A stretch of 64,000 nt of DNA from Pseudomonadota bacterium (GTDB lineage Bacteria > Pseudomonadota > Alphaproteobacteria > UBA828). The notes beneath the pieces were generated by a model that saw only the letters and a list, made by a program, of their open reading frames with translations, searched no databases and had not been told where the DNA came from. Positions 44,462-55,143 of this stretch are shown in pieces. The DNA lies in assembly GCA_027624955.1 (NCBI GenBank), contig JAQBTG010000010.1, positions 1 through 64,000 on the forward strand, in the 5' to 3' direction. The translations under genes were made by a program, and so were the position numbers. Position 1 is the stretch's first letter; each line of letters starts with the position of its first letter.

Positions 44462-45965
44462 TGTCCTGCCTGACGCCGCGAATCACCCGAATGTCGAGGT
44501 CGCGAATTTTCTTGCGCAACGTGTTGCGGTTTATGCCGAGCATTTTTGCCGCCTTCAATTGGTTTCCGCCGGTCGCTACCAGGGAGACTGTGAGCAGGGG
44601 ACGTTCGATTTCCCGCAGCACGCGGTCATATAAACCTGCGGGCGGCAATTCACCCTCATGTGCGGCAAAATATCCGCTTAGTTGACGCTCAACTGCCAAG
44701 CCCAAATTATCGTCTCCTGGCGCGCTGGCCGCTCGTAGCGCGCCCTCAGATTCCGCGCTGTAAGGCGGTGGCATGCTTTCCGCCAATTCCTTCTCAATCG
44801 CGTCGGGTTCGATTATTTCCTCATTATGCAAAACAGCGATGCGCCGTGCCAAATTTTCCAACTCGCGTACGTTGCCCGGCCAATCATGCAATTTCAGGCG
44901 CTGCATCGCGGCCGGCGATATGCTTTTCCCCGGCAGGCCCTCGTTCACTGCACGAACTAGAAAGTGGCGCATCAACAAGGCTATATCGTCTTTGCGCTCG
45001 CGCAAGGGTGGCAGGCGTAACGGCACCACATTCAGGCGAAAAAATAGATCCTCACGAAACAATCCCTGGGCAACCATTTGCCGCAAATTTCGATGGGTCG
45101 CGGCGATAATCCGCACATTTGTGTAGAGCGGCTTGATGCCGCCAACGGAAATGAATTCGCCTTCTTGCAGAACTCTCAGGAGGCGGGTTTGAGCCTCCAG
45201 CGGCATGTCACCAACTTCATCGAGGAACAAGGTTCCACCATGGGCTTGCTCAAACCGGCCTTCCTTGCGCGCGACCGCTCCAGTGAACGCGCCCTTTTCG
45301 TGACCAAAGAGCTCGCTCTCAATCAATTCGCGTGGAATCGCAGCCATGTTGATGGCCACGAAAGGCCCCGCGCGGCGCTTGCCATATTCGTGCAAGGCAC
45401 GCGCGATCAATTCCTTTCCGGTTCCGGATTCGCCAACGATCATGACCGTCAAATCGGTGCTCATCAGGCGGGCCAGCGTGCGATAGATCTCCTGCATCGC
45501 CGGCGCGCGGCCGATCAGCGGCAATCGTTCATCAAATTCGCTTTCGTCATCCTGGGCAATTGCTTCGCTATTATTACCGGCTTTTGCCGCCAAACCACGC
45601 CGCACGGCGCGTGCGACCTCGTTCAAATCGAACGGCTTGGGCAAATAGTCAAATGCGCCGCGCTCCGTTGCACGGACGGCGGTTTGCAATGTATTGCGCG
45701 CGCTCATAACAATGACCGGCATGTCCGGTCGTGTCTTGCGGATGCGTGGCAGAATATCCAGGGCATCTCCATCCGGAAACATGACGTCAGTAATGAGCAG
45801 GTCTCCGGCCCCCTGTTCCACCCATTTCCATAACGTCGTGACATTGCCGGTGACCTGCACCTGATGGCCGAGCCGGGCCATTGCCTGATGCAGGACGGTG
45901 CGTATGGAACGGTCGTCGTCGGCCACCAGAATGGTTGCGTGGCGCTCGCCTGGTGAAGCGTTCAT
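44445..45965 (-). CDS. ntrC: Nitrogen regulator NtrC (sigma-54 activator)
   Basis: The 506-residue regulator has a receiver domain with Asp60, a sigma-54 interaction domain with Walker A GESGTGKE at 178-185 and an intact GAFTGA at 225-230, and a carboxy-terminal Fis helix-turn-helix ([19 protein letters not shown]). When phosphorylated by NtrB it activates nitrogen-limitation genes. Its start overlaps the ntrB stop codon (ATGA). Confidence 0.96.
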   Translation of the reverse strand: MNASPGERHATILVADDDRSIRTVLHQAMARLGHQVQVTGNVTTLWKWVEQGAGDLLITDVMFPDGDALDILPRIRKTRPDMPVIVMSARNTLQTAVRATERGAFDYLPKPFDLNEVARAVRRGLAAKAGNNSEAIAQDDESEFDERLPLIGRAPAMQEIYRTLARLMSTDLTVMIVGESGTGKELIARALHEYGKRRAGPFVAINMAAIPRELIESELFGHEKGAFTGAVARKEGRFEQAHGGTLFLDEVGDMPLEAQTRLLRVLQEGEFISVGGIKPLYTNVRIIAATHRNLRQMVAQGLFREDLFFRLNVVPLRLPPLRERKDDIALLMRHFLVRAVNEGLPGKSISPAAMQRLKLHDWPGNVRELENLARRIAVLHNEEIIEPDAIEKELAESMPPPYSAESEGALRAASAPGDDNLGLAVERQLSGYFAAHEGELPPAGLYDRVLREIERPLLTVSLVATGGNQLKAAKMLGINRNTLRKKIRDLDIRVIRGVRQDIDGIE

Positions 45966-47086
45966 CGCGCTACACTCCCTTGGTCGGCAGCCGGCAACAG
46001 AATGCGAAAGACCGTGTTGCCGCGCTTGCCCTCGACATCGACCACACCGCCATGATCGGCAACAATTTTTGCCACCAGCGCCAAGCCAAGGCCCGCGCCG
46101 CCCGATTTGCTGGTCACGAAGGGCTCAAACAGGCAATCTCGCAGATCTTCTGCAATGCCGGCACCATTATCTTCTACCCGTATGGCTATGGGCAGTTGCA
46201 CGCGCAGGCGTCCGCCGCCACGCACGTGAAGACCATGTTCGTAGCGCGTCTTGATGGCGATTTCACCGCCGCGCGCCGGCAGGGCCTCGGCGGCGTTTTT
46301 AACAAGATTGAGGAAGGCTTGAATTAACTCATCGCGGCTGCCGGCGACCAGTGGCAGAGAAGGGTCATATTCCGTCTTGATTTCGGCCTGGCCGGCGAAC
46401 CCGGATTTGGCGACGAGCTGTACATGGTCAAGCAGTTCATGAACGTTTAACGCTGCCGTGTCACGCGGCATGGATTCATCGCCGAATATCTCCATTCGAT
46501 CGATCAGCGCCGCAATCCGGTCGCTCTCGTCCCGAATCATCCGGGCCAGCGCCTTGTCCTCTTCGCTTGCGCCACTCTCAAGAAGCTGTGCCGCGCCGCG
46601 GATGCCGGACAACGGATTTCGCACCTCATGCGCCAATGTGGCCGCCATGGCGGCATTGGATCGGCCGGCATCGCGCTGCTGAAACTGGCGGCCCAACTGT
46701 TCGGCGACGGTGCGCATGGCGAGCGAGAGGACGACAAGATCCGGCTTCTGCGCGAGGGGTGCGGCGCGGACGTCAACCAGACGCGGGCCCCCTGCCCGCG
46801 GCAAATCCAATTCGACGCCATGTTCAAACATGGTCTGCGCATTCTGGCGCACTTGTTCGATCATCGCGACAAGGTTGCTGAAAGGCGAGACAATGCCGGT
46901 CAACCCGACTTTTCCCAGCACCGCCGCGCTGGTGCCAAGCAGCTCTTCCGCCGCCGGATTAGCGTGCAGAACGACACCGTCCCGACCGATCAGCAACACC
47001 GCTAGAGGGAGCGCGTCAAGAATGGCCGCTTCGAACGATTCGGCCGCCGCACCGACCGGTGACTGGCGCAGAGTCGCGCTGCTCAT
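45962..47086 (-). CDS. ntrB: Nitrogen sensor kinase NtrB
   Basis: The 374-residue soluble kinase has a PAS domain (about 18-130) and a HisKA/HATPase core, with phospho-acceptor His153 in [20 protein letters not shown], the N box [12 protein letters not shown] and the G box [16 protein letters not shown]. It phosphorylates or dephosphorylates NtrC under PII control. It begins 13 bases after dusB, a very common arrangement (nifR3-ntrB-ntrC). Confidence 0.96.
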   Translation of the reverse strand: MSSATLRQSPVGAAAESFEAAILDALPLAVLLIGRDGVVLHANPAAEELLGTSAAVLGKVGLTGIVSPFSNLVAMIEQVRQNAQTMFEHGVELDLPRAGGPRLVDVRAAPLAQKPDLVVLSLAMRTVAEQLGRQFQQRDAGRSNAAMAATLAHEVRNPLSGIRGAAQLLESGASEEDKALARMIRDESDRIAALIDRMEIFGDESMPRDTAALNVHELLDHVQLVAKSGFAGQAEIKTEYDPSLPLVAGSRDELIQAFLNLVKNAAEALPARGGEIAIKTRYEHGLHVRGGGRLRVQLPIAIRVEDNGAGIAEDLRDCLFEPFVTSKSGGAGLGLALVAKIVADHGGVVDVEGKRGNTVFRILLPAADQGSVAR

Positions 47087-47099
47087 GGTAATGGGACGC

Positions 47100-48098
47100 T
47101 CATGCCGCTGCTCGATCCGCGAGCGGTAAATAGAACTGCTTTATCTCGTGAATGACAGAGGTCGGATTATCCATGCGATTGACGCGCGCGCGAAATTCGC
47201 TCTCGCCCGGCAAACCTTTGCAATACCAGGCGATGTGCTTGCGTGCGACGCGAACTCCGACGGCGTGGCCGTAATGTGACAGCAGCCCTTCGTAGTGGCG
47301 CAATAGCACATCACATTGCATGTCGAGCGGCGGCGCCGGAATTTTTCGGCCATGGCGGAGATAATGGGCGACTTGTGAGAGAAACCAGGGTCTCCCATAA
47401 GCGCCCCGGCCGATCATCACCCCGTCGGCGCCAGACCGCCTGAGCAGCGTTTCCGCGTCTTCCTCGTCAACGACATCACCGTTTCCCACCACGGGAATTC
47501 GCACCGCAGCCTTGACCTCGGCGATGAAATCCCAATCTGCCTGACCGCGATATAGTTGGCAGCGCGTGCGGCCGTGGACCGAAACCATCTTGATGCCGCA
47601 CTCTTCGGCGATTTTCGCCAGGCGCGGCGCATTACGGTTGTCATCGTCCCAGCCGGTCCGCATTTTGAGAGTCACCGGGACGTTCACGGCGTCGACCACG
47701 GCTTGCAGAATGCTCCCGGCAAGCCTTTCGTCACGCATGAGGGCGGAGCCGGCTTGACCGTTCACCACCTTTTTGGCCGGACAACCCATATTGATGTCGA
47801 TGAGAGCGACGCCCTCTTGCTCATTTATTCTCGCCGCTTCCGCCATGACATCCGCTTCGCAGCCAGCGAGCTGCACGGCGATCGGCTTTTCATCGTCGGA
47901 TCGGCGGAGCAATTCTCTGGTGCGCCGCGAATCATGCAGCATTTCCCGACTGGCGATCATTTCCGATACCACCAGCCCGACCCCGAAACTCTTGACCAAC
48001 CGGCGAAACGGCATGTCGGTCACGCCCGACATGGGCGCGAGCAAGACCGGATCGGCGATGCAAAGCGGGCCTATTTGAAGCGGAGGCAGAGTGATCAT
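47100..48098 (-). CDS. dusB: tRNA-dihydrouridine synthase B
   Basis: The 332-residue flavoenzyme has the TIM-barrel start LAPMSGVTDMPFRRL, the catalytic Cys106 in INMGCPAKKVVNGQAGSAL and the phosphate-binding GNGDV and GADGVMIGRGAYGRPW motifs. It reduces uridines in the tRNA D loop. As the first gene of the ntr operon it was once called nifR3. The AT-rich 121 bases upstream, which separate it from the cupin gene, should contain the operon promoter. Confidence 0.96.
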   Translation of the reverse strand: MITLPPLQIGPLCIADPVLLAPMSGVTDMPFRRLVKSFGVGLVVSEMIASREMLHDSRRTRELLRRSDDEKPIAVQLAGCEADVMAEAARINEQEGVALIDINMGCPAKKVVNGQAGSALMRDERLAGSILQAVVDAVNVPVTLKMRTGWDDDNRNAPRLAKIAEECGIKMVSVHGRTRCQLYRGQADWDFIAEVKAAVRIPVVGNGDVVDEEDAETLLRRSGADGVMIGRGAYGRPWFLSQVAHYLRHGRKIPAPPLDMQCDVLLRHYEGLLSHYGHAVGVRVARKHIAWYCKGLPGESEFRARVNRMDNPTSVIHEIKQFYLPLADRAAA

Positions 48099-48219
48099 TA
48101 TTTAAACATATCCCTATATGCACAAAAAAAGAGCATTTTATGATCGAGCAGTTGTTTCACATATAGTGCCCATAAATCCAATGCTTATGTTTCATTTTCA
48201 GCATCCTATTGCATTTTAT

Positions 48220-48579
48220 TCACTCATTCTCTCCGCCTTCAGGGCCATAGAACACAACCCAAACAGCTAAATCATCGGTGAAATCAACGAAACGGTGGTC
48301 GAAACCGGCGGGTACAAATAACATATCGCCGGGCACAAAGGCCTTTTGCACGTCACCGCACAGGAATTGACCTTGCCCGCGCATCACGAAATAGACTTCG
48401 TCTTGCACATGCGGTTGTTGCGGATCGCTGCCGCGCGGCGCATAGAGGCCGACATGCATGGTGCCGTGACGCATCACGACTTCATACGGCTTGCCCTCCG
48501 GACTTCGATTGCTCTCGAGCCGCTTCGCCGTTTCACCCAACGTGACCCGCCAATTCTCTCGAACGGTTTTATCGACCAT
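48220..48579 (-). CDS. Single-domain cupin protein
   Basis: The ATG at 48579 has AGGGG eight bases upstream and gives 119 residues. The cupin barrel includes PHVQDEVYFVMRGQGQFLCG (His-x3-Glu metal-type motif) and PAGFDHRFVDF, with the last histidine ligand. Function is unknown; such small cupins act as isomerases, dioxygenases or sensors. It is divergent from ispDF and lies upstream of dusB on the same strand, separated by 121 AT-rich bases, so it is probably transcribed on its own. Confidence 0.85.
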   Translation of the reverse strand: MVDKTVRENWRVTLGETAKRLESNRSPEGKPYEVVMRHGTMHVGLYAPRGSDPQQPHVQDEVYFVMRGQGQFLCGDVQKAFVPGDMLFVPAGFDHRFVDFTDDLAVWVVFYGPEGGENE

Positions 48580-48677
48580 CAATTATTCCCCTCATTGATC
48601 AAGTTGCGCGGCCGCAAGAGTGGCGAATCGCCGATCAAAACGATAGGTTTGATTTTTGTTGATGTGAATGAGGGGCC

Positions 48678-49901
48678 ATGCCGCGCACCGTCGCGCTTAT
48701 CGTCGCCGCAGGCCGCGGCCATCGTGTTGGCGGGCCTCTTCCGAAGCAATATCGCGAGCTTGCCGGGCATCCGGTGCTTTTTCACACCATCCGGGCGTTC
48801 ACAAACCATGCGGCGATTGACGCCGTCTGCACGGTCATCCATCCCGACGATGAGCAACTTTATCGAGCGGCGGTATCCGGACTCGATTCCGGGTACGACG
48901 GAAAACTTCTGACACCGGTACACGGCGGCGAAACACGGCAGGATTCTGTGCGCTTGGGTCTGGAAAGCCTGGCGCAAGATACGCCGCGCGCGGTGCTGAT
49001 CCATGACGGCGCCAGGCCGTTGATCGACGGCGCCCTCATCACCCGCACCATAGGTGCGCTCGAAGAGAATATTGGCGCCATCGCTGCCCTACCGATTAGC
49101 GACAGCATCAAACGCGCCACGGCGGACAGTAACTTGATAGATCAGGATGTCGCGCGCGCCGGACTGTGGCGGGCGCAAACGCCGCAAAGCTTCCGCTTTG
49201 AAGAGATTCTCGCCGCACATCGAGCTGCTGAGGGCCGCAATGCCACTGACGACGCGGCGGTCGCCGAGATGTATGGCCTCGGCATTGTGCTCGTGGAGGG
49301 CCGCGAGGAAAATATTAAGATCACCACGGAGTCCGACATGGCGCGTGCCGAACTTATCTTGCAGAACGAGCCCGCCGCGGACGCGCAGCCCAAGCGGGTG
49401 AAAGTCGGCATAGGATACGATGTTCACCGATTTGCCGAGGATGGAGATCATCTCATGCTGTGCGGCGTCCCTGTGCCGTTCGAGCGCGGCGTCATGAGCC
49501 ATTCGGATGGCGACGTGGCTCTTCATGCATTGGTTGACGCTATTCTGGGCGCTTTAGGCGAAGGTGATATCGGTGTTCACTTTCCGCCAAGCGAAGAAAA
49601 GTGGCGCGATGCGAAATCGGAGGTTTTCGTTGTCCACGCACTAGATTTGTTGGCGGCGCGGCGCGGTACTCTCGACCATGTCGACATCACTTTAATTTGC
49701 GAACGGCCGAAACTGAAGGACCATCGGGCTGCGATGCAGGCTCATTTGGCGTCGCTTCTCAGCCTGCCGCACTCTTCCGTTAACCTCAAAGCGACGACCA
49801 CCGAAAAACTCGGCTTCACTGGGCGTGAGGAAGGCATTGCGGCCCAGGCCGTGGTCACGCTTCGCATACCGGCGACAGGTAACCTTGATGACGCAAACTG
49901 A
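48678..49901 (+). CDS. ispDF: Bifunctional IspDF of the MEP isoprenoid pathway
   Basis: The 407-residue fusion has IspD at about 1-230 (ALIVAAGRGHRVGGPLPKQY, the CTP-binding loop) and IspF at 240-407 (GIGYDVHRF with zinc ligands Asp248, His250 and His283 in SDGDVALHA). IspD makes CDP-methylerythritol; IspF makes the cyclodiphosphate. The fusion is typical of alpha- and epsilonproteobacteria. The gene overlaps pgpA by 14 bases. Confidence 0.97.
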   Translation: MPRTVALIVAAGRGHRVGGPLPKQYRELAGHPVLFHTIRAFTNHAAIDAVCTVIHPDDEQLYRAAVSGLDSGYDGKLLTPVHGGETRQDSVRLGLESLAQDTPRAVLIHDGARPLIDGALITRTIGALEENIGAIAALPISDSIKRATADSNLIDQDVARAGLWRAQTPQSFRFEEILAAHRAAEGRNATDDAAVAEMYGLGIVLVEGREENIKITTESDMARAELILQNEPAADAQPKRVKVGIGYDVHRFAEDGDHLMLCGVPVPFERGVMSHSDGDVALHALVDAILGALGEGDIGVHFPPSEEKWRDAKSEVFVVHALDLLAARRGTLDHVDITLICERPKLKDHRAAMQAHLASLLSLPHSSVNLKATTTEKLGFTGREEGIAAQAVVTLRIPATGNLDDAN

Positions 49902-50376
49902 ACCGCGTCGCCCGGCTTCATGGCACCCGGCCCATGTGCTCGCCACTTGGTTCGGCGCCGGCCTCAGCCCGGTGGCACCGGGGACGGCCGGGTCGCTGGC
50001 CGCCCTGCCCTTGGCTTATGTGCTGAGCCACTATTTGGGAATCATCGGACTTGGTGTGGCCATCGCAGTCGTCTTGGTCATCGGGATTTGGGCTGCGCAC
50101 CGCTACAGCGTGCGAACAGCCAGTCACGATGCCGGCCCGATCGTCATCGATGAGGTTGCTGGGCAATGGCTGGCACTGCTTTTGGTGCCGGCGGATATCG
50201 TTCTCTACGCCATCGGCTTCGCACTGTTTCGCCTCGCCGATATCTTCAAACCCTGGCCTATCGGCTGGGCCGACAAACGGATAAAGGGCGGCTTCGGCGT
50301 GATGTTCGACGATCTGTTGGCCGGCGGGCTAGCCGCCATCATATTGTGGAACATTTGGATTCTAACAAAAGTATGA
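49888..50376 (+). CDS. pgpA: Phosphatidylglycerophosphatase A
   Basis: The ATG at 49888 has AGG upstream and lies within the last codons of ispDF, giving 162 residues. The motif LSPVAPGTAGSLAALPLA and the acidic DEVAGQWLALLL and RLADIFKPWPIGWADK stretches define PgpA, an inner-membrane enzyme that dephosphorylates phosphatidylglycerophosphate. About three helices are hydrophobic. The next gene starts in its stop codon (ATGA). Confidence 0.95.
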   Translation: MTQTEPRRPASWHPAHVLATWFGAGLSPVAPGTAGSLAALPLAYVLSHYLGIIGLGVAIAVVLVIGIWAAHRYSVRTASHDAGPIVIDEVAGQWLALLLVPADIVLYAIGFALFRLADIFKPWPIGWADKRIKGGFGVMFDDLLAGGLAAIILWNIWILTKV

Positions 50377-50882
50377 ACATCTCTCCCTCCCTCACGGCGC
50401 GGGCCGAACAGCTCCTCGCCGCCTGCCGCGACAACAGGATCAAGATCGCCACGGCGGAATCCTGCACTGGCGGTTTGATCGCCGGATGCCTCACCGCAGT
50501 GGCAGGCTCCTCAGACGTCGTCGAGCGCGGCTTTGTCACCTATTCCAACGAAGCCAAATCAGAAATGCTCGGTGTACCGGCGGAACTCATCCTGCGCGTC
50601 GGCGCGGTGAGCGAAGAAGTCAGCCGCGCCATGGCTGAGGGCGCGCTCCAACATTCCCGCGCCCAACTCTCCGTCGCGGTAACCGGCGTCGCGGGTCCGG
50701 GCGGCGGGACGGCGGCAAAGCCGGTGGGTCTGGTGCATCTCTCTTGCGCCCGGCAAGGCGGCGGCACACAGCACGAACGCCATGTCTATGAGGGTGATCG
50801 TGACGCGGTGCGATGGGCAACGGTTGAAACGGCACTCGATATGGCCCTGGCGGCCATCAAGGCCGAAACGGCTATCGCCTGA
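50373..50882 (+). CDS. pncC: CinA-family nicotinamide-nucleotide amidase (PncC)
   Basis: The start is the ATG at 50373 that overlaps the pgpA stop; 169 residues follow. The sequence contains IATAESCTGGLIAGCLTAVAGSS and VAVTGVAGPGGGTAAKPVGLV, the CinA carboxy-terminal domain with its catalytic serine in AESCTGG. The enzyme deamidates NMN to NaMN in NAD recycling. The N-terminal CinA/MoaB-like domain is absent, as in E. coli PncC. The order ispDF-pgpA-cinA is conserved in alphaproteobacteria. Confidence 0.93.
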   Translation: MNISPSLTARAEQLLAACRDNRIKIATAESCTGGLIAGCLTAVAGSSDVVERGFVTYSNEAKSEMLGVPAELILRVGAVSEEVSRAMAEGALQHSRAQLSVAVTGVAGPGGGTAAKPVGLVHLSCARQGGGTQHERHVYEGDRDAVRWATVETALDMALAAIKAETAIA

Positions 50883-50892
50883 TCATGCCGAG

Positions 50893-51369
50893 CTATTCGG
50901 CTGGAACGGTTGGTTCAGCCTGCGGCACATCACTGGCCGGGCCATAGATTTCACCCGCCCGGGCATCGAAGGCGCGGACCATACGGTGGACGGCTTCGGT
51001 AAAAAGCGTGCCCATGACTTTTTGCAGAAGGCGTGAGCGAAATTCGAAATCGACAGAAAAATCTATTTCACAGCCTTCGGCGTGGGGCAAAAACCGCCAA
51101 CGGTTGACCAGATAGCGAAACGGCCCGTGCGTGTAGCGGACGTTGATTTCGCGGCTCGCCCGGTCAAGCTCCACATGCGAGCCGAAACGCTCGCGAAACA
51201 TGCCAAAGCCGATCAGCATATCCGCGTCCAGGCTGTCGCCCTCGCGTTTCGTGACTCGTGTGCCTAAGCACCAGGGAAGAAACTCGGGATAGCGCTCAAC
51301 ATCCGCGACAATCTCAAACATTTGTTGCGGTGAATGGCGAAGAACGCGCTGTTCTTCATGCTTCGGCAT
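50893..51369 (-). CDS. COQ10/RatA-like START-domain protein
   Basis: The 158-residue protein has the polyketide-cyclase/START fold of COQ10 and RatA: QQMFEIVADVERYPEFLPWC near the start and VDFEFRSRLLQKVMGTLFTEA near the end. In mitochondria and alphaproteobacteria this branch binds ubiquinone and supports respiration; in E. coli RatA was reported to affect ribosome subunit association. It lies eight bases after lipA on the same strand, which favours the quinone role. It is convergent with the cinA gene. Confidence 0.92.
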   Translation of the reverse strand: MPKHEEQRVLRHSPQQMFEIVADVERYPEFLPWCLGTRVTKREGDSLDADMLIGFGMFRERFGSHVELDRASREINVRYTHGPFRYLVNRWRFLPHAEGCEIDFSVDFEFRSRLLQKVMGTLFTEAVHRMVRAFDARAGEIYGPASDVPQAEPTVPAE

Positions 51370-51377
51370 GAAGCTGC

Positions 51378-52325
51378 TTAAGCCTCCGGAGCGGGTGCAC
51401 CCCGTTTGCCAAGCCGGGCCTCTCGATTGGCCCGCAATTTCGCAAAATCATCGCCGGCAAAATAAGACGAGCGAGTTAGCGGCGTCGCCGAGACCATCAG
51501 AAAGCCCTTGGCATAGGCCAAGCGCTCATACTCCTTGAACTCGTCCGGCGTGACGAAGCGCATCACCTCATGATGGCGCGGCGTCGGCTGCAAATACTGG
51601 CCGATGGTGATAAAATCGACATTCGCCGAGCGCAAATCGTCCATCACCTGAAGAACTTCGCGGCGCTCTTCGCCGAGGCCAACCATGATTCCCGATTTGG
51701 TAAACATAGACGGGTCTAGGACCTTCGCCTGGTCGAGTAGACGCAATGAGTGAAAATAGCGCGCGCCCGGGCGGACTTCGGTATAGAGCCGCGGCACAGT
51801 CTCAAGGTTATGATTGAAGACGTCTGGTTTGGCCGCGATGACGGCTTCGAGCGCGCCTTCCTTGTTGCGGAAATCCGGTGTCAAAACTTCTATGGTCGTA
51901 TCCGGCGTGGTCTCGCGCAGGCGTTCGATGCAACGCACGAACTGCCCCGCGCCACCGTCCGCGAGATCATCGCGGTCAACCGAGGTGATCACCATATGAG
52001 TGAGGCCCAAGGATTCGACGGCGCGCGCAAGTTCTTCTGGCTCATGCGGATCAAGCTGATCGGGGCGTCCCGTGGCGATATTGCAAAAAGCGCAAGCGCG
52101 CGTGCAAACCGAACCAAGGATCATCACCGTGGCGTGGCCTTGCGACCAGCACTGACCAATATTGGGACAGGCTGCTTCTTCGCAGACGGTATTCAGTTTG
52201 TGCGACCGCATGAGCTTGCGCGTCGCGTGATATTCCGGCGAGTTGGGCGCTTTGACGCGCAGCCAAGGCGGCTTGGGCGCGCGACTGGCGCGCTCCTTAA
52301 TCGGTGTCACAGTCGAATCTACCAT
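51378..52325 (-). CDS. lipA: Lipoyl synthase
   Basis: The 315-residue radical-SAM enzyme has both iron-sulfur sites: the auxiliary cluster C48-x4-C53-x5-C59 and the radical-SAM C74-x3-C78-x2-C81 (CTRACAFC). The ending includes [10 protein letters not shown], the serine-bearing R-S-S-Y motif that ligates the auxiliary cluster. It inserts sulfur into octanoyl chains on E2 subunits. It follows lpdA by 26 bases, so lipoate synthesis is linked to the pyruvate dehydrogenase genes. Confidence 0.97.
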   Translation of the reverse strand: MVDSTVTPIKERASRAPKPPWLRVKAPNSPEYHATRKLMRSHKLNTVCEEAACPNIGQCWSQGHATVMILGSVCTRACAFCNIATGRPDQLDPHEPEELARAVESLGLTHMVITSVDRDDLADGGAGQFVRCIERLRETTPDTTIEVLTPDFRNKEGALEAVIAAKPDVFNHNLETVPRLYTEVRPGARYFHSLRLLDQAKVLDPSMFTKSGIMVGLGEERREVLQVMDDLRSANVDFITIGQYLQPTPRHHEVMRFVTPDEFKEYERLAYAKGFLMVSATPLTRSSYFAGDDFAKLRANREARLGKRGAPAPEA

Positions 52326-52351
52326 CGTAAATGCCTTAGGAGATTTGTCTC

Positions 52352-53758
52352 TTAGATGTGGAGCACACGGTCATAGGCGTCAAGGACCGATTCATGCATC
52401 ATTTCGGATAGCGTCGGATGCGGAAAAATGGTTTGCATCAAATCCGCCTCCGTACATTCCATTGTCTTGGCAATTGTATAACCCTGAATGAGCTCAGTGA
52501 CTTCCGCGCCAATCATATGCGCGCCGAGTAATTCCCCGGTTTTAGCGTCGAACACAGTTTTGACCATGCCTTCTGTTTCGCCGAGGGCAATCGCCTTGCC
52601 ATTGCCCATGAAGGGAAAACGCCCGACACGAACTTCATGGCCTTTTTCCAATGCCGCCGCTTCGCTGAGGCCAACCGACGCGATTTGCGGGCGGCAATAG
52701 GTGCAGCCGGGCACATTGCTGGCATTGAGCGGATGCACGCCTTCAACGCCGGCAATTTTTTCGACACAGAGCACGCCTTCATGCATCGCCTTATGCGCCA
52801 GCCAGGGCGCGCCGGTAACATCGCCGATGGCATAGATGCCAGACGCATCCGTCTCCATGTAGGGGCCGGTTTTGATATGGCCGCGATCGACCTGCACGCC
52901 GCTTTCCTCGAGGCCGATATTCTCAACATTACCGACAATGCCAACAGCGAGGATGGCGCGCTCGAAATCAAGCTGCTTGACCTTTCCGTCCGCCGTTTGA
53001 ATGGTGGCGCTGACCGCGTTCACACCCTTTTTCTTCAGCGACTGCACGGTCGCGCCGGTGAAAATCGTCATCCCCTGTTTCTTGAATTGCTTCTCCGCAA
53101 ATGCGGAAATTTCCTCATCCTCAACCGGAAGGACACGTGGCAGAACCTCCACCACCGTAACCCCGGCCCCCAAATCGGAATAAAAGCTGGCGAACTCCAT
53201 GCCGATGGCGCCCGAGCCAACCACGAGAAGGCTCTTGGGCATCGCCTTTGGCACCATCGCTTCCTTATAGGTCCAAACCAAATCGCCGTCGGCCACGAGG
53301 CCGGGTAGCTCGCGCGCCCGTGCGCCGGTGGCGACAATGATGTGCGTGGCGGAGAGTTGGGCAATTTCCTTGCCATCCTTGGAGACTGCGACCTTACCGC
53401 CACCAGCGAGCCGTCCGTCACCCATGATGACCGTGACTTTGTGTTTTTTGAGCAGAAATTCCACGCCTTTGGAAAGCTGCCCGGAAATCTGGCGCGAGCG
53501 TTTGACGATCTTTGAAATGTCGAAACTTATCTCGCCGCAAGAGAGACCGAATTCGTCGAGCCGGTCCAGGGTGTGGCGGATTTCCGAAACACGCAGCAGT
53601 GCCTTGGTCGGAATGCAACCCCAGTTGAGGCATATGCCGCCCAGATGTTCGCGCTCTACCACCGCAGTCTTCAGGCCCAGCTGGGCAGCGCGGATGGCCG
53701 CGACATAGCCGCCTGGTCCGCCGCCTAGAATGACGACGTCGAATGATTTCTCAGCCAT
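52352..53758 (-). CDS. lpdA: Dihydrolipoyl dehydrogenase (E3)
   Basis: The 468-residue flavoprotein has the FAD loop [19 protein letters not shown], the redox cysteines Cys43 and Cys48 ([10 protein letters not shown]), the NAD loop [15 protein letters not shown] and the His-Glu pair in the ending [15 protein letters not shown]. It reoxidises dihydrolipoamide of the pyruvate dehydrogenase complex. It lies 28 bases after the E2 gene, in the expected order. Confidence 0.97.
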   Translation of the reverse strand: MAEKSFDVVILGGGPGGYVAAIRAAQLGLKTAVVEREHLGGICLNWGCIPTKALLRVSEIRHTLDRLDEFGLSCGEISFDISKIVKRSRQISGQLSKGVEFLLKKHKVTVIMGDGRLAGGGKVAVSKDGKEIAQLSATHIIVATGARARELPGLVADGDLVWTYKEAMVPKAMPKSLLVVGSGAIGMEFASFYSDLGAGVTVVEVLPRVLPVEDEEISAFAEKQFKKQGMTIFTGATVQSLKKKGVNAVSATIQTADGKVKQLDFERAILAVGIVGNVENIGLEESGVQVDRGHIKTGPYMETDASGIYAIGDVTGAPWLAHKAMHEGVLCVEKIAGVEGVHPLNASNVPGCTYCRPQIASVGLSEAAALEKGHEVRVGRFPFMGNGKAIALGETEGMVKTVFDAKTGELLGAHMIGAEVTELIQGYTIAKTMECTEADLMQTIFPHPTLSEMMHESVLDAYDRVLHI

Positions 53759-53786
53759 GATGTCCTCCGCTGCGAGTTTACGAAAA

Positions 53787-55094
53787 CTAAAGCAGCATGG
53801 TCAGCGGGTCCTCGATGAAGCCCTTGAAGGCACCGAGGAATCTTGCGCCGGCGGCGCCATCGACCACCCGATGATCGACAGACAGCGTGCACGACATCAT
53901 GGTGGCGATGGCCAGCGCGCCATCCTTCACCACCGGACGCTGTTCTCCCGCGCCGACGGCCAAGATCATGGATTGCGGCGGATTAATGATCGCCGCAAAT
54001 TCCTTGATTCCGAGCATGCCAAGATTGGAGATACTGAACGTGCCGCCTTGATACTCTTCCGGCATCAGACCCATGGGCTTGGCTCGGGCGCGCGCCGCAA
54101 GTTCTTTCATTTCTTCCGACAACGCGCTTAGACCCTTATGGTCGGCATTGCGCAGGATGGGCGTCACCAGGCCATCGTCGATGGCGACGGCAACCGAGAT
54201 ATCGACGCCAGAATATTGCCGCAACCCGCCATCGATCCAAGACGCGTTGCACTCGGGCACCTTCCGCAGAGCGAGTGCCGAGGCGCGGATGACGAAATCA
54301 TTGACTGAGAGCTTATAGGCGTCCGAGCGGCCATTCAGTTCTTTGCGCACCTTGAGCAGGCCGTCGATCTCGCACTCTATCGTCAGATAGAAATGCGGCA
54401 CCGTCTGCTTCGCCTCTTGCAAGCGCTGGGCGATGACCTTGCGCATCTTGCTGGTCGGGATGTCTTCGTACGGCCCGATGGCAGCCAACGGCGCCGCAGG
54501 CATCGTAGTGGGTGCGGGCGCGGACGGCGCTGCGCCGGACAGGACTGCCTCGATATCCGCTTTGACGATCCGCCCCTTTGGGCCTGAACCGGCGATCGCG
54601 GCAAGATCGAGACCCGATTGCGTTGCCATCCGGCGCGCCAACGGGCTCGCGAATATCCGTCCTTCGGGCCGCGCGGCCTGGGCTGCGTGAGCCACCGGTG
54701 GTGCCTGACTTGCCGGAGCTGCTTGGGCCACGATCACTTGGGCCGCCGGAGCCACCGGAGCCACCGGCGCGGCTTGAGCTGGCGCGGCAGTTTCAACTGG
54801 CGCCGCTGCGACGGCTGGGATTTCTATCCCGTCCAGCACCGCGGCGTCCTCGCCCTCTTCCAAGATAATCCCGATGACCGCATTGACCGGCACGTTTTCC
54901 GTACCGTCAGGAGTCACGATCTTGCCCAGCACACCGTCGTCGATGGCCTCGATTTCCATCGTCGCCTTGTCGGTTTCGATTTCACAAAGAAGGTCACCGG
55001 CGGAAATCTTATCTCCCTCCTTTTTCATCCAGCTGGCGACGTTGCCTTCGGTCATGGTGGGCGACAGCGCCGGCATGAGCACGTTTATCGGCAT
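53787..55094 (-). CDS. pdhC: Pyruvate dehydrogenase E2, dihydrolipoyl acetyltransferase
   Basis: The start is the ATG at 55094 (AAGGAG nine bases upstream), giving 435 residues. One lipoyl domain carries Lys43 in ETDKATMEIEA. An Ala-Pro-rich linker (about 95-140) leads to an E3/E1-binding domain (IFASPLARRMATQSGLDL), and the catalytic domain ends with DHRVVDGA, containing the active-site histidine. It transfers acetyl groups to coenzyme A. Confidence 0.96.
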   Translation of the reverse strand: MPINVLMPALSPTMTEGNVASWMKKEGDKISAGDLLCEIETDKATMEIEAIDDGVLGKIVTPDGTENVPVNAVIGIILEEGEDAAVLDGIEIPAVAAAPVETAAPAQAAPVAPVAPAAQVIVAQAAPASQAPPVAHAAQAARPEGRIFASPLARRMATQSGLDLAAIAGSGPKGRIVKADIEAVLSGAAPSAPAPTTMPAAPLAAIGPYEDIPTSKMRKVIAQRLQEAKQTVPHFYLTIECEIDGLLKVRKELNGRSDAYKLSVNDFVIRASALALRKVPECNASWIDGGLRQYSGVDISVAVAIDDGLVTPILRNADHKGLSALSEEMKELAARARAKPMGLMPEEYQGGTFSISNLGMLGIKEFAAIINPPQSMILAVGAGEQRPVVKDGALAIATMMSCTLSVDHRVVDGAAGARFLGAFKGFIEDPLTMLL

Positions 55095-55143
55095 GTGGTC
55101 GGTCTCCTTGGCGTTTCTTTGGGCGCCCGTTTGGGCGGTTCGA